Below, in pieces: positions 45,888 through 56,500 of a stretch of DNA of 64,000 nt. Every line of letters starts with the position of its first letter. Within the stretch, counting starts at the first letter, position 1. The notes below the pieces were generated by a model, which saw only the letters and a program-made list of their open reading frames with translations, had not been told where the DNA came from and searched no databases. The position numbers and the translations under genes were made by a program. The DNA comes from Natronomonas sp. (GTDB taxonomy: Archaea; Halobacteriota; Halobacteria; Halobacteriales; Haloarculaceae): assembly GCF_028274965.1 (NCBI RefSeq), contig NZ_JAQCNO010000057.1, forward strand, positions 1-64,000. The letters are read 5' to 3'.

Positions 45888-47657
45888 TTATGAGTCCCGT
45901 TCGAGCTTGTTCCGGACGATGATCGCCGTTGTGTTCATACTGAGCAGCACGATCAAAAGCGTCACGACGCCGGCGGCGACGACGCCGTACCGGAACTCCG
46001 CCTGCGGAAAGTTGGCCCAGGCGTAGATCTGCATCGGCATCGCGCTGAAGCGGCTCCAGACGTTGCTTGGCGCGCTGAAGACGGTCGTCGCCGCGCCGAT
46101 CATGATGAGCGGCGCGGTCTCGCCGATCGCCCGCCCCAGCGCCAGGATGGTCCCCGTCAGGATCCCCGGCATCGCCTCCGGGAGGACGACCTTCTTCGTC
46201 GTCTGCCAGCGGGTCGCCCCCATCGCGTACGAGCCCTGTCTGAGCTCGTCCGGGACCGCGCGGATGGCCTCCTGGGCCGAGATGACCGTGATCGGGAGGA
46301 TCAGAAGCGAAAGCGTCAGCGCGGCCGTCACGGCCGTTCCGAACCCGAACCCGAGCAGGTTCGCGAACAGCCCGAGCCCGAGCAGCCCGTAGACGACCGA
46401 GGGGACGGCGGCCAGGTTCGCGATGTTGATCTGGATGATGCGGGCGATCGCGCCGACGACGCCGGTGTCGGCGGTGTACTCCTCGAGGAAGACGGCGGCG
46501 CCGACGCCGAGGACAAAGGAGAGCACCGCGACCAGCGCGATGATGATGACCGAGCCGACGATCGCCGGGTAGAGCCCGGCTTCGACGGCGGTCCGGGAGG
46601 GGGCTTCCGTGAGGTAGCCGGGATCGAGCCACGGGTCCGGGCCGGGGATCCCGAACGCCCCGACGAGGGCGGCTCCGAGGAGGACGCCGCCGCCCAAAAT
46701 CACCGGAAGGACCAGCCCGACCCGTCCCTTCTCGGCGTCGAGGACGCCGTGTAGATGGATCGCCAGCGGGGCCGCTGCGGCGGCGAACACCAGGACGGCC
46801 GATCCCTCCGGAAGCGCCGAGGAGCCGGTCACCGTTCCGACCGCGGCGGCCGCGAGGGAGACGCCGCCGACCGCGGCGGCCGAGCGCCGGGTGCCGCCCC
46901 GGTTGAGGACGAACAGGCCCGCGGCAAGCGCGATCGGGGCGCCGAACGTCCAGATGAAAATGAACGGCGGCGTCGGGTACGTCCGGAGGACGTCGCGCAG
47001 GAAGACGGCGGCGACGGCCCCGAGGACCCCGACCGGGATCGAGAGGCCGAGTGCGCGGCCCGATCCCCGATAGCGGCCGTAGGCCCGCGCCGCCCCGGCG
47101 GGGACGACGCCGAGCGTGAACACCAAAAACCACAGCCGCATGTCGAGGACGATGAACAGTATCGCAACGGCGGTCCCGAGGACGGCGCCGCCGAGGGTGC
47201 GACCGAGCAGACCGAACCCGGTCGCGCCGACCGGCTTCTGTGCGCCGACGAAGACGACGTAGGAGACGACGGGGGCCACGACGACGAACAGGTACGCGAG
47301 TTGCCACGTGAGCCGCGGGATCGGGGTGATCAGGAGTTCGATCGCCTCGAAGGCGACGGCGGTCGCCACGAGTCCGCCGCCGAGCACGAGCGCCGTCCGT
47401 CGGGTCAACGCCCGGTCGCCGGCGCTGTAGAGACAGAACCCGATGAAGGGGACGACGAGCGTCAGGAAGTACACGAGCAGCCACACCGGGTTGGTGTTGG
47501 CGAGGTCGAACGCGTCGATGAACACGTACACCAGAAGCGTCGCGAGCGCGACGAGACCGACGATCGACGCGCCGAAGGAGACGTACCGGAAGGCGACGCC
47601 TTTCACCCGGCTGACCTCGCCGAAGCCCGCTCCGGCGCGTTCGCGATCGACCGCCAT
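45888..47657 (-). CDS. pstA: Phosphate ABC transporter permease PstA (N-terminally extended)
   Basis: [84 protein letters not shown]. Confidence 0.94.
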   Translation of the reverse strand: MAVDRERAGAGFGEVSRVKGVAFRYVSFGASIVGLVALATLLVYVFIDAFDLANTNPVWLLVYFLTLVVPFIGFCLYSAGDRALTRRTALVLGGGLVATAVAFEAIELLITPIPRLTWQLAYLFVVVAPVVSYVVFVGAQKPVGATGFGLLGRTLGGAVLGTAVAILFIVLDMRLWFLVFTLGVVPAGAARAYGRYRGSGRALGLSIPVGVLGAVAAVFLRDVLRTYPTPPFIFIWTFGAPIALAAGLFVLNRGGTRRSAAAVGGVSLAAAAVGTVTGSSALPEGSAVLVFAAAAAPLAIHLHGVLDAEKGRVGLVLPVILGGGVLLGAALVGAFGIPGPDPWLDPGYLTEAPSRTAVEAGLYPAIVGSVIIIALVAVLSFVLGVGAAVFLEEYTADTGVVGAIARIIQINIANLAAVPSVVYGLLGLGLFANLLGFGFGTAVTAALTLSLLILPITVISAQEAIRAVPDELRQGSYAMGATRWQTTKKVVLPEAMPGILTGTILALGRAIGETAPLIMIGAATTVFSAPSNVWSRFSAMPMQIYAWANFPQAEFRYGVVAAGVVTLLIVLLSMNTTAIIVRNKLERDS

Positions 47658-48632
47658 TCAGTACGCCTCCCGGTACCGTTCGGCGATGATGTCACTGAGA
47701 ACGTTCATGATGAGCGTGATGACGAAAAGCGTCAGCCCGAGGGCGAACATCGCGTCGTACGGCAGCGTCCCGCCGACGAGGTCGCCGCCGGCGATCTGAA
47801 CCATCGAGACGGTGATCGTCATCCCGGAGTCGAAAAGCACCTCGGCCGGGTGGATGTAGGGGATCCCGAACAGCGCCGATCGGACCTCGGGCATGTTGGC
47901 CTGTGCGCCCATCGCGACGACGACGATCATCGTCTCGCCGATCGCCCGCGAGATGGCGAGGATGTACGACGAGGCGATACCGGAAAGCGACGCGGGGACG
48001 ACGATCCCCGTCGAGACCTCGTATTTCGTCGCGCCGAGCCCGTAGCCCGCCTGCCGCAGCGAGTCGGGGACGGCGCTCATCGCGTCCTCGCTGATCGAGG
48101 ACACCATCGGGATCGTCATGATCCCGATCATGAGCGACGCCGACAGCGCGTTGAACGTCCGCATCTCCGGGAACAGCGTCGCCTGCAGCGCCGGCGTGAT
48201 GTACACCAACGCGAAGTAGCCGTAGACGACCGTCGGCACGCCGGCCAGTATCTCGAGCATCGGTTTCAGGATCGATCGCACGCGCGGGGTGGCGTACTCG
48301 CTGAGGTAGATCGCGGTGAGCGTCCCGATCGGCAGCGCGACGAACGCCGCCGTGATCGTCACGGTGAGCGTCCCGATGACGAGCGGGACGATACCGAAGG
48401 AGAGCCCGCCGCCGCGCGGGTTCGGGCTCCACTCCGTTCCGGACAGGAACTCGGTTATCGGCACCTCCGAGAAGAAAAACAGCGCGTCCGAAAGCAGCGT
48501 CGCGAAGATCGCGATCGTCGTCAGAAGCGTCACGGCCGCACAGGCGACGAAGACGCCGCCGTACCCCGACTCCTTGATCCGCGTGAGGCTGCTCGGTCGC
48601 TGGAGGTCGGGGGTCCCGGCACCGTCGCTCAC
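47658..48632 (-). CDS. pstC: Phosphate ABC transporter permease PstC
   Basis: LAGVPTVVYGYFALVYITP; GYGLGATKYEVSTGIVVPASLSGIASSYILAISRAIGETMIV. Confidence 0.95.
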   Translation of the reverse strand: MSDGAGTPDLQRPSSLTRIKESGYGGVFVACAAVTLLTTIAIFATLLSDALFFFSEVPITEFLSGTEWSPNPRGGGLSFGIVPLVIGTLTVTITAAFVALPIGTLTAIYLSEYATPRVRSILKPMLEILAGVPTVVYGYFALVYITPALQATLFPEMRTFNALSASLMIGIMTIPMVSSISEDAMSAVPDSLRQAGYGLGATKYEVSTGIVVPASLSGIASSYILAISRAIGETMIVVVAMGAQANMPEVRSALFGIPYIHPAEVLFDSGMTITVSMVQIAGGDLVGGTLPYDAMFALGLTLFVITLIMNVLSDIIAERYREAY

Positions 48633-48738
48633 GAGGTCTCACCCCGTTGGACGGGCGGGCCGGTTCGGCCCTCCGGTCGGGCGATCGGGCCGCGCCGCGC
48701 GTCCGACCGACGGGTTCGGTGCCGGGACATCGATCGGG

Positions 48739-49812
48739 TTAGCCCTGTGCCTGTTCGATCGCGTCTTCGAGTGTCTGCATCTGTTCTTCCTTGGTCTCCT
48801 GGGTCGCCGGGACGTACCCGACGTCCCCGGCAACGAGTTCCTCGTTGTCGGTCTGGTCGACGAAGTACCGGGCGAACTCGGCGATGTGTTCCTCGGCGAG
48901 CGAGGAGATCGAGGGGTAGGTGAAAAGCGGCCGCGAGAGCGGCTGGTACTCGCCCGAAGAGGCCGTTTTGAGGCTCGGCTCGACCGGGCCGTCGCCGTTG
49001 TCGACCGCCACCGGCGTGATCTGGTCTTGGTTCTGGAACCAGTAGGCGAACCCGAAGTAGCCGATCGCGAACTCGCTGCCCGCGACGCCCTGTGCGATCG
49101 TGTTGTCCTGTTCGGTCGCCTGGTAGTCGTCCGTGTGGCCCGCTTCGCCCATGACGTTCTCGAGGAAATAGTCGTACGTGCCCGACGTGTCCGCGGCGCC
49201 GTAGCGATCGATCTCCTCGTTGGGCCACTCGTCGCGGACCTCGTCCCAGGTTTCGGCCGCGTCCGACTGCCATATCTGGGAGAGTTCGTCCACCGTCATT
49301 TCTGTTGCGAAATCGTTGTCGTTGTTGATGACGATCGTCAGGGCGTCGGTCGCAGCGACCAACTCGACGTACTCGACGTCGTTCTCCGAACAGAGGTTCA
49401 TCTCCTCTTCCTGTATCGGCCGGCTCGCGTTGTTGAAGTCCGTCTCGCCGACGCAGAAGAAATTCGAGAAGCCACCGCCCGAGCCGGTTGAGCTGACATC
49501 GATGCTGACCTCGGGGTTCTGCTCGGAGAAGTCCTCGGCGACCGCGGTCATGAGCGGGAAGACCGTGCTCGACCCGGCGATGTTGATCTCGCCGGAGAGC
49601 TGGTCCGAACCGCTGTCGCTTCCGTCCGACCCGTCGGAGCTGCCGTCACCGGAGCCGTCGGAGCTGCCGCCGCCGTTGCCGTTGCCGCCACCGTTCCCGT
49701 TTCCGTTCCCGCTTTCGGTCTCCGTACAACCGGCGAGGCCGATCGCCCCCGCGCCGCCGATTGCCTTGATCGCGTTGCGCCGCGTCAACCTGTCAGGGTG
49801 GCTTGGTGCCAT
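48739..49812 (-). CDS. pstS: Phosphate ABC transporter substrate-binding lipoprotein PstS
   Basis: RRNAIKAIGGAGAIGLAGC Tat/lipobox, Gly/Asn linker, GEINIAGSSTVFPLMTAVAEDFSEQNPEVSIDVSSTGSGGGFSNF. Confidence 0.95.
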   Translation of the reverse strand: MAPSHPDRLTRRNAIKAIGGAGAIGLAGCTETESGNGNGNGGGNGNGGGSSDGSGDGSSDGSDGSDSGSDQLSGEINIAGSSTVFPLMTAVAEDFSEQNPEVSIDVSSTGSGGGFSNFFCVGETDFNNASRPIQEEEMNLCSENDVEYVELVAATDALTIVINNDNDFATEMTVDELSQIWQSDAAETWDEVRDEWPNEEIDRYGAADTSGTYDYFLENVMGEAGHTDDYQATEQDNTIAQGVAGSEFAIGYFGFAYWFQNQDQITPVAVDNGDGPVEPSLKTASSGEYQPLSRPLFTYPSISSLAEEHIAEFARYFVDQTDNEELVAGDVGYVPATQETKEEQMQTLEDAIEQAQG

Positions 49813-49839
49813 CACGCGTCGGTTTCCCAGGACGGCATA

Positions 49840-49925
49840 TAGAAGATGCTATGATAACTACGTAAACGAGCGGTTGCATACAGTACCCAATGCACAACTC
49901 TGAGTGATATATAGAAATATATAGA
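49840..49925. promoter_or_regulatory. AT-rich divergent promoter region between pstS and a cyclophilin gene
   Basis: GTGATATATAGAAATATATAG in an otherwise GC-rich context, positioned between divergent starts at 49812(-) and 50024(+). Confidence 0.5.
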
Positions 49926-50023
49926 CGTGCGGACGCCTGGCGCAACGCGGGGCGGCGGTCGGGCGGCGCCGGAGCGACGCCGGGAGTCGGCAGTCTTTTG
50001 CGAGCGCCGGACCACGATGGCGT

Positions 50024-50596
50024 ATGAGCAACGGCAGAGACGTCGAAAACCCCGAGAACCCGACCGTCACGCTCCGGACGACCCACGGCGACATCACCGT
50101 CGAACTGTTCGCCGAGCGCGCCCCCCGGACCGTCGAGAACTTCCTCGGCCTCGCCGAGCACGACCCGGCCGCAAGCGCCGATCCGGCCGTCGACACGAAC
50201 ACCTGGGAGGACCCCGAAAGCGGCGAACTCCGCGGCGACTCGCTGTACGAGGGCGTCGTCTTCCACCGCGTCATCGGCGAGTTCATGATCCAGGGCGGGG
50301 ACCCAACGGGGACCGGCCGCGGCGGCCCGGGCTATCAGTTCGCCGACGAGTTCCACGACGAGTTGAGCCACGACGGCCCCGGGGTCCTCTCGATGGCCAA
50401 CTCCGGGCCCGACACGAACGGCAGCCAGTTTTTCATCACGCTGGCCGCACAGCCGCACCTCGACGGCAAACACGCCGTCTTCGGGCAGGTGATCGACGGG
50501 ATGGACGTCGTCGAGGAGATCGGATCGCTCCCGACCGACCGCAACGACGCGCCCAGCGAGGACGTCGAGATCGAGACCGTCGAGATCGACGCCTGA
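50024..50596 (+). CDS. Peptidylprolyl isomerase (cyclophilin)
   Basis: VVFHRVIGEFMIQGGDPTGTGRGGPGYQF; SMANSGPDTNGSQFFITLAAQPHLDGKHAVFGQV. Confidence 0.95.
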   Translation: MSNGRDVENPENPTVTLRTTHGDITVELFAERAPRTVENFLGLAEHDPAASADPAVDTNTWEDPESGELRGDSLYEGVVFHRVIGEFMIQGGDPTGTGRGGPGYQFADEFHDELSHDGPGVLSMANSGPDTNGSQFFITLAAQPHLDGKHAVFGQVIDGMDVVEEIGSLPTDRNDAPSEDVEIETVEIDA

Positions 50597-50607
50597 GCGC
50601 GGCCGTT

Positions 50608-51159
50608 TCAGCGGTCCGTTCGCGCCGCGTACTGCAGGACGGCCAGCGCCGATCGACCGTCTCTGAGGTCGCCGCCGACCGCCCGCTCGCGGAGGTCGTC
50701 GAACGTCGCGGTCCCGACGGCGATCGACTCGTTGTCGTCGAGGTCCTGATCGGTCGTCGGCTCACAGCCCCGGGCGACGACGTAATGAAAGACCGAATCG
50801 AAAAGCCCGTTCGAGGGCTCGTACGTCGCGATCCGCTCGACGGAGCCCGCCTCGTAGCCCGTCTCCTCGCGGAGTTCCCGGCGCGCGGCCGCCCGGACGT
50901 CCTCGTCGTCGGCCTCGAGGCCGCCGGCCGGAAGCCCGAAGTTCACCCGGTCGACCGCCTGTCGCCACTCCCGGATGACGACGACCTCGCCACCGTCGGT
51001 GAACGCCAACACGACGACCGAGGGCGGTTCCGAGACGTAATGAAAGTCGGTTTCCGTGCCGTCGGGGAGCTCGACGTCGTCCCGGACGACGTCGAACCCG
51101 GGGCAGGTGTAGTCGGTCTCGGAGCCGAGCGTCCGCCAGGCGAGATCCTCTGGTGCCAT
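50608..51159 (-). CDS. NUDIX hydrolase (ADP-ribose pyrophosphatase-like)
   Basis: GLPAGGLEADDEDVRAAARRELREETGYEAG. Confidence 0.9.
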   Translation of the reverse strand: MAPEDLAWRTLGSETDYTCPGFDVVRDDVELPDGTETDFHYVSEPPSVVVLAFTDGGEVVVIREWRQAVDRVNFGLPAGGLEADDEDVRAAARRELREETGYEAGSVERIATYEPSNGLFDSVFHYVVARGCEPTTDQDLDDNESIAVGTATFDDLRERAVGGDLRDGRSALAVLQYAARTDR

Positions 51160-51207
51160 GGGCGCAGTCGGGCGGCGCGGTTGAAAACCCGCCCGATCGC
51201 GGCGGTC

Positions 51208-51549
51208 TCACCCGCCGTCGTCCGGGTCGATCCACTCGAAGTAGCGGTGGTAGTGCTCGGCACACCCCGGGTTGAACGGGGCGTCACACGCCGGGCACGC
51301 CTCACTCGAGGTGTACGTCGCCGCCGTCATCTCGGCCCCGCAGACCCCACAGCGGACGGAGGGCTCCCCGCGGCGCGCCGTCGGCCACGGCTCCGGCGGG
51401 TGCTCGGCGATCGCCTCGTGGCACTCGAAGCAGGCGTAGTACGTCTCACAGCAGCCGAACCTGAGCGCGGCGACGTCGCTCTCGGTCGCGTAGTGCACAC
51501 AGCGTGTCTCGGAGTCGGTTCCGACGCCGCGTACGGGATCGATCGACAC
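51208..51549 (-). CDS. CHY zinc finger protein
   Basis: TRCVHYATESDVAALRFGCCETYYACFECHEAI...CGVCGAEMTAATYTSSEACPACDAPFNPGCAEHYHRYF. Confidence 0.9.
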   Translation of the reverse strand: MSIDPVRGVGTDSETRCVHYATESDVAALRFGCCETYYACFECHEAIAEHPPEPWPTARRGEPSVRCGVCGAEMTAATYTSSEACPACDAPFNPGCAEHYHRYFEWIDPDDGG

Positions 51550-51647
51550 GTCCGGAGTAGGCCCCCATCCGTCTTAGTTTCGACGGCGGCGCGTGCGCGG
51601 CGCGTCTCGGGGGCGAGGCGGGGCGGGCGAGGGCGAGGGCGGGCCGA

Positions 51648-52859
51648 TCAGCGGAGGGCGAACAGGGCGAGAAACGTCGCGTACGAGCCGAACGTCGCAA
51701 CGATCGGCACCACGTTCTGCATGATCACGACGCGGGCGGTCGTCGAGGGGTTGAAAAGCTCCGAGGCCGCGGGCACCTCCTCGGGGTCCTCCTCGCCGAT
51801 CGGTTCGGGATCGGGCTGCTCGGAGAGGGTCGGATCGCCGACGGTCGCGGTGCCCTCGTCGGCGGTCAGCGCCCCCACCGACGCCCGCGGCGTTTCGGCC
51901 CCGCGGACGCCCTCCGTGACGGTCGTCGTCCGGGTCGCCCGCCCCCAGCCCAGCCCGACGATCGACATCGTCGCGATGACGACGAAACTCGCCGGGACGC
52001 CGATCAGCGAGAGGCTGATGACGAGGATCGAACTGATCGTCGCGACGATGATCGCCGCGGTCAGCGGGAGGTGCGTGATGTCGTTGCCGAGCGTCTCCAT
52101 CGTCCGCCGCGCGATGGTGAACGCGCCGATCGCGACCGCGACCGAGGCGATGATGATGCCGGTGTTCATCTCCAGTTGGCCGCTCCCGACGAGCGGGGCG
52201 ATGGCGTTTGCGACGTTGCTCGTCCCGGAGCTGAAGGCCATGATACAGCCGATGCCGATGACGATCCCCGAGCCCGCGAGTTCCCGACGCGTCGTGCCGG
52301 GGCCGGCGATCGGCACGGGGACGGCCCCGCTGCGGTCGAACTCGACGAGCGGGCCGTTGGTCTGGTTGATCGCGATCAGGCTGTCGATGTACACGTAGAA
52401 GTACCGCCCGATCATCCCGGCGACCCAAAAACCGAGGATCGGGGCGACGATCCACCACGAGACGATCTCGCCGAGCACAGCCCAGTTCAACTGCCCCGAG
52501 GCGAGCCCGAGCCCCGCGATTGAGCCCACGGCGGTCATCGAGGTTGAGGCGGGGACGCCGAAGACGTTGCCGACGAACAGCGCGCCGCCGATGAAAAAGA
52601 GGACGACGATGCTCGCCGGCAGCGTGAACACGGCCGGGTCGGTCACGAGTTCCGTACCGAGCGTGTCGACGACGCGGCGGCCGATCGTCCACGCGCCGAT
52701 GAAAAAGAAGACCGACATGAGCCCGGCTGCGATCACCTTCGTGATGACGCTCGCTCCGACCGCCGGGGCGAACGCGGGACCCGTCGTCGCTCCGCCGATG
52801 TTGTACGCGACGAAACAGGCGACCGCGATCCCAACGACGAGCAGAGCAGATGCGACCAT
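51648..52859 (-). CDS. Inorganic phosphate transporter (PiT family)
   Basis: VAYNIGGATTGPAFAPAVGASVITK and internal repeat MAFSSGTSNVANAIAPLVGSGQLEMNTGI. Confidence 0.92.
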   Translation of the reverse strand: MVASALLVVGIAVACFVAYNIGGATTGPAFAPAVGASVITKVIAAGLMSVFFFIGAWTIGRRVVDTLGTELVTDPAVFTLPASIVVLFFIGGALFVGNVFGVPASTSMTAVGSIAGLGLASGQLNWAVLGEIVSWWIVAPILGFWVAGMIGRYFYVYIDSLIAINQTNGPLVEFDRSGAVPVPIAGPGTTRRELAGSGIVIGIGCIMAFSSGTSNVANAIAPLVGSGQLEMNTGIIIASVAVAIGAFTIARRTMETLGNDITHLPLTAAIIVATISSILVISLSLIGVPASFVVIATMSIVGLGWGRATRTTTVTEGVRGAETPRASVGALTADEGTATVGDPTLSEQPDPEPIGEEDPEEVPAASELFNPSTTARVVIMQNVVPIVATFGSYATFLALFALR

Positions 52860-53117
52860 TCTCGGGTTCGACGACGGTCCCGACGGTAAAATACATGTTC
52901 ACTCACCGGCATCGGGGAGCGTTTTCGGGGCGACCGCGGCCGATCAGACGCCCCAGATGGACAGCAGTCCGGTCGTCGTGACGACGTTGATTTCCTCCGG
53001 AGAACGGGCGAGGCTTCCGCTAGCTATCCGTCAGAAGCAACTGCAGCGGCGCGCCGACCCGGAAGACGTCACTGAACCGGCACCCGCCGGGGCCGTACAC
53101 CGGCAGATGTCTGGTAG

Positions 53118-53312
53118 CCGTATCGGCGTTCGTCACGTCGCCGCACGAATAAGCATGAGTACCGGGCGATCACGAGAGATTTAGAACCCGTACAGGATGC
53201 GTACGATCTCCACGCTGTGACGGCGCAGCTCAACGACGAGGATGGGGGAATCGACCCGGACGAGTGGGATGCGGCCGCTCCGGACGAGCCACATCCCAGC
53301 GAGAAGGACTGA
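53118..53312 (+). pseudogene. Probable antitoxin C-terminal remnant
   Basis: Open stretch ...RRRTNKHEYRAITRDLEPVQDAYDLHAVTAQLNDEDGGIDPDEWDAAAPDEPHPSEKD* preceded by an in-frame stop; 3 nt from the toxin-like remnant. Confidence 0.45.
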
Positions 53313-53315
53313 AAA

Positions 53316-53585
53316 ATGCAACCGGAACGAGGCGACGTGGTTGCAGTTCCGATCCGTTCAAATCAGGTGAGGACAGCCAGCGACCGTGGCTGATCGTCAA
53401 CAACAGTTCGCACCCGTTCGCCGATGAACAGTTCCTCGCAGTCGCCATCATACTCCTGAATACGATACGGATCTCGTATGACCAGTCAGTAGTCCGGGAA
53501 ACCGAGGCTCGTTCTCGCTGTGATCCCATGGTAACGTACCCATTTCCAGGGTCACCTTCAGTACGTCGTTGAGTACGCGTTGGTA
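53316..53585 (+). pseudogene. PemK/MazF-like toxin pseudogene
   Basis: MQPERGDVVAV, then another frame SDPFKSGEDSQRPWLIVNNSSHPFADEQFLAVAI, then TPEYDTDLV and LVLAVIPW*RTHFQGHLQYVVEYAL; reading frame broken by shifts and stops. Confidence 0.6.
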
Positions 53586-56500
53586 GCAGTTTCGTCTCTG
53601 ACTGGTATCATGAGACTGACCGTCGTCCCGTCCGGGGTCGCATCAACAGAGACATCACCGCCGGCCTGTTTGACGAGCATCCGTATCATCCACACACCGA
53701 GCCCTTTTCCATGATTGAGCGGCGTCTCTTCACCGTTTTCGAGCACGTCGGCTTCCATCTCGGGCATCCCGGGGCCGTTATCGAGCACGTCAACAGAAAC
53801 CCAATCATCGTCGGGCCGAGAGAGCCGAATCTCAACGCGGCAGTCGTCGTCCGGGGTCGCTTCGGTAGCGTTCTCGATCAACTCCCGCAACGCTTCACCG
53901 AGCACCGCTGGAACCGGTGCAGACTCTATATCAGCGGTCTCTGCCTCAATTACAGCCTCCGGGAACGTCTCCTTGCTTGATTCTGTTACTTTCTCTACGA
54001 GTCCCGACACGTCGACGGTAGCCTGCTCATCTCGCTGTGACTGTATCGCGCCCTGGATTCGCTCTATGTTCTCGGTCATACTCCCCCACTTGTTCAGAAT
54101 GCGTTCGATCGTCTCGAATTGGCGAGCCCGTTCGTCGGGATCGGACTCCTCGGCGAGTAACTCAGCCCATCCTCGGACTTTGCTCAGATCGTTTCGCATG
54201 TTGTGCCGCATCACGCGCTGCATTACATCCAGGTGTTGCCCTTGTTGCCGTTGGGCTGTGATGTCGCGCCCTTCCACGATGAGCAGCGTCACATCGCCGT
54301 CCTCGTCAGTCACTGGCTTGACGGAAAAATCGATCGTCGCAAGTCCCTCTGCACCCTTGACATCTGTCTCATAGCGAATGAACTCGCCTTCGGCTGCACG
54401 CGCAAGTGCGTCCTGGACACGGGTATTGACTTCTTCGGAGTGTGTCCACCATGGTGCTTCGTAGAACGGCTCTCCGACAGCGTCCTCGCGGTCGAACCCG
54501 CCGAACTCGAGCGCGGCGTCGTTGACCTCGATCACTGTCGAGTCGGGCTCTAACAGTCCCGTGAACTGGAACGTGCCGTTGAAGATCGCTTCCAGCCGCC
54601 GGGTGCGCTTTTTGCTGTCGGTCACGTCACGGAGATACAGGAGCGTCCCGTCGATCGCATCATCGGCACGCATGTTGCGGCACCTGATATTGACGTTTAA
54701 GTACTCGCTACTACCGGACTCAAGCCGGCCATCGATCTCGATGTCGCCCTCTACACCTTCGGCGCAGTCGAAGAACGCTTCCATGACCCGCGTCCGGTCG
54801 CTGGGATGTATGTAATCAAAGAAGCTCTCTTCGAGCAGAGCATCGGGATCGTGACCGAGCACGTGACCGGCGGAACCGCTGATATAATCAAACGTTCCGT
54901 CCGCATCGAGTATCGAGACGACATCGTCGGATTCCTCAACGAACCGCTCGGTTCTACGACGCTGTTGTCGCTCTTCGGTCATGTCCCGAACAATCGCCGC
55001 GTGGCCCCGAAACTCGCCGTCGTCGGTTTCAAGCGCTGCGTAGCGAACGTCGGCGTAGAACTCCGAGCCGTCGGCACGGACGCGCCAGCCCTCATCGCTG
55101 CTTTCGCCGGCAATCCGGGCTTGCTGGAGCAACCGGGTTGGGAGCTCTGACTGGCGGTCAGCTTCAGGGTGAAGGTGAGCCATCGGCATCCCGAGGGCGG
55201 TCTCGGCTTTGTAGCCAAAGAGGTTCCTTGCACCCCCGTTCCACGTCTGGATGTCGCCGTCTTCATCGACCACGATGAAAGCGTATTCCTCGACGCTCTC
55301 GGTCAGTAGCTCAAACCGCTCCTGTTCCGCTCGCAATTGGCGCCCCTGTTCTTTCCGCTCGGTCACGTCCTGCTGGATACCGATGTGGTTGGTCAAGTCG
55401 CCGGCCTCGTCGTAGATCGGTGTCACCGAGAGACGGTTCCAGAACTGTTCGCCGTCCTTGCGGTAGTTACGCAGTTCGACGGTTATCGGCTCTTCGGCCG
55501 CGATTGCTTCCCGCAGGTCGTCAAGCTCGGCTTGGTCCCTATCGTCGCCTTGCAGGAACCGACAGTTCCGTCCGAGTACCTCGTCGGGACTGTAGCCAGT
55601 TTGCTCGACGAACCCGTCGTTCACATACACCAGCGGGTTATCCTCGGTGTCCGGGTCGCTGATCGTGATCCCGACCGTCGCCTCATCCATGGCTCGCTGT
55701 TTCAATTCAATATCGCGTTTCCGCTCCCTTCGCTCCGTGACATCCCGAACCCCGGCGACCGTTCCAACGTTCTCGGTCCCTATCCCCATCGGATTAATTG
55801 TAATGTCGAAGTACCGGGTCGATCCGTCGGTTTCGATAGAGACGACGCTCGACGCATCGTCTTCATCGGCAGGTTTGAACGTCTGCTCAAAGGCCTCGAT
55901 GGTTGGACACCTGATGCCGATATTCGACTGGAGGCTGTCGGCCTGTCTGTTGGTTTCGACGAGTTCTCCGTTGGGATCGTACACGAACATAGCATCATCA
56001 GCCTTCTCGAAGACCTCTGATCGAGCAGAGCGTTCGACTCGCCGGAACGTGTCCTCGACGAAGACCAACATTGCAAGCGTGAAGCCGGCGACACCGACCG
56101 GCTCGAAACTCACCCCTAAGAAGACAGGCGGGAAGGCCTCGGCTGGAAGTACCGTGAAGGCTACCCGTGGAACGACCGGAACCAGCGAAAGCACTGCGAG
56201 CGCGCTGAGCCCCGCGGTCGGCTGCGAGGAGCTGCGGAAAGCATCGAGCAGCCAGTAGAAACTGATCGCTACGAGTGTGTAGGTGAGCGTGAACGAGATC
56301 CAATAGAACAGTTGCGGTTCGACGACGAGATGTGGGTATGGAACCGGCTGGATTTGTGTCTGAACGTAGAGGCCGTACAACGGATTGGTGAGTTTGACCG
56401 TGATGAGACCAAGATAGACGCCGACCGCGAGTCTTCGGTAGCGTCGATCTCGGTGATACGATCGGCCGGTGTAGGCGGAGATGAAGTACACCCATGCGCC

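Noticed and set aside
46755-48923. 722-aa plus-strand ORF
   Set aside because: Antisense to pstA and pstC; low-complexity Arg/Asp/Glu composition.
53230-53572. ORFs 53230..53529 (-) and 53264..53572 (+) as intact genes
   Set aside because: The plus frame is better explained as a frameshifted PemK/MazF-like relic; the minus frame is its shadow.
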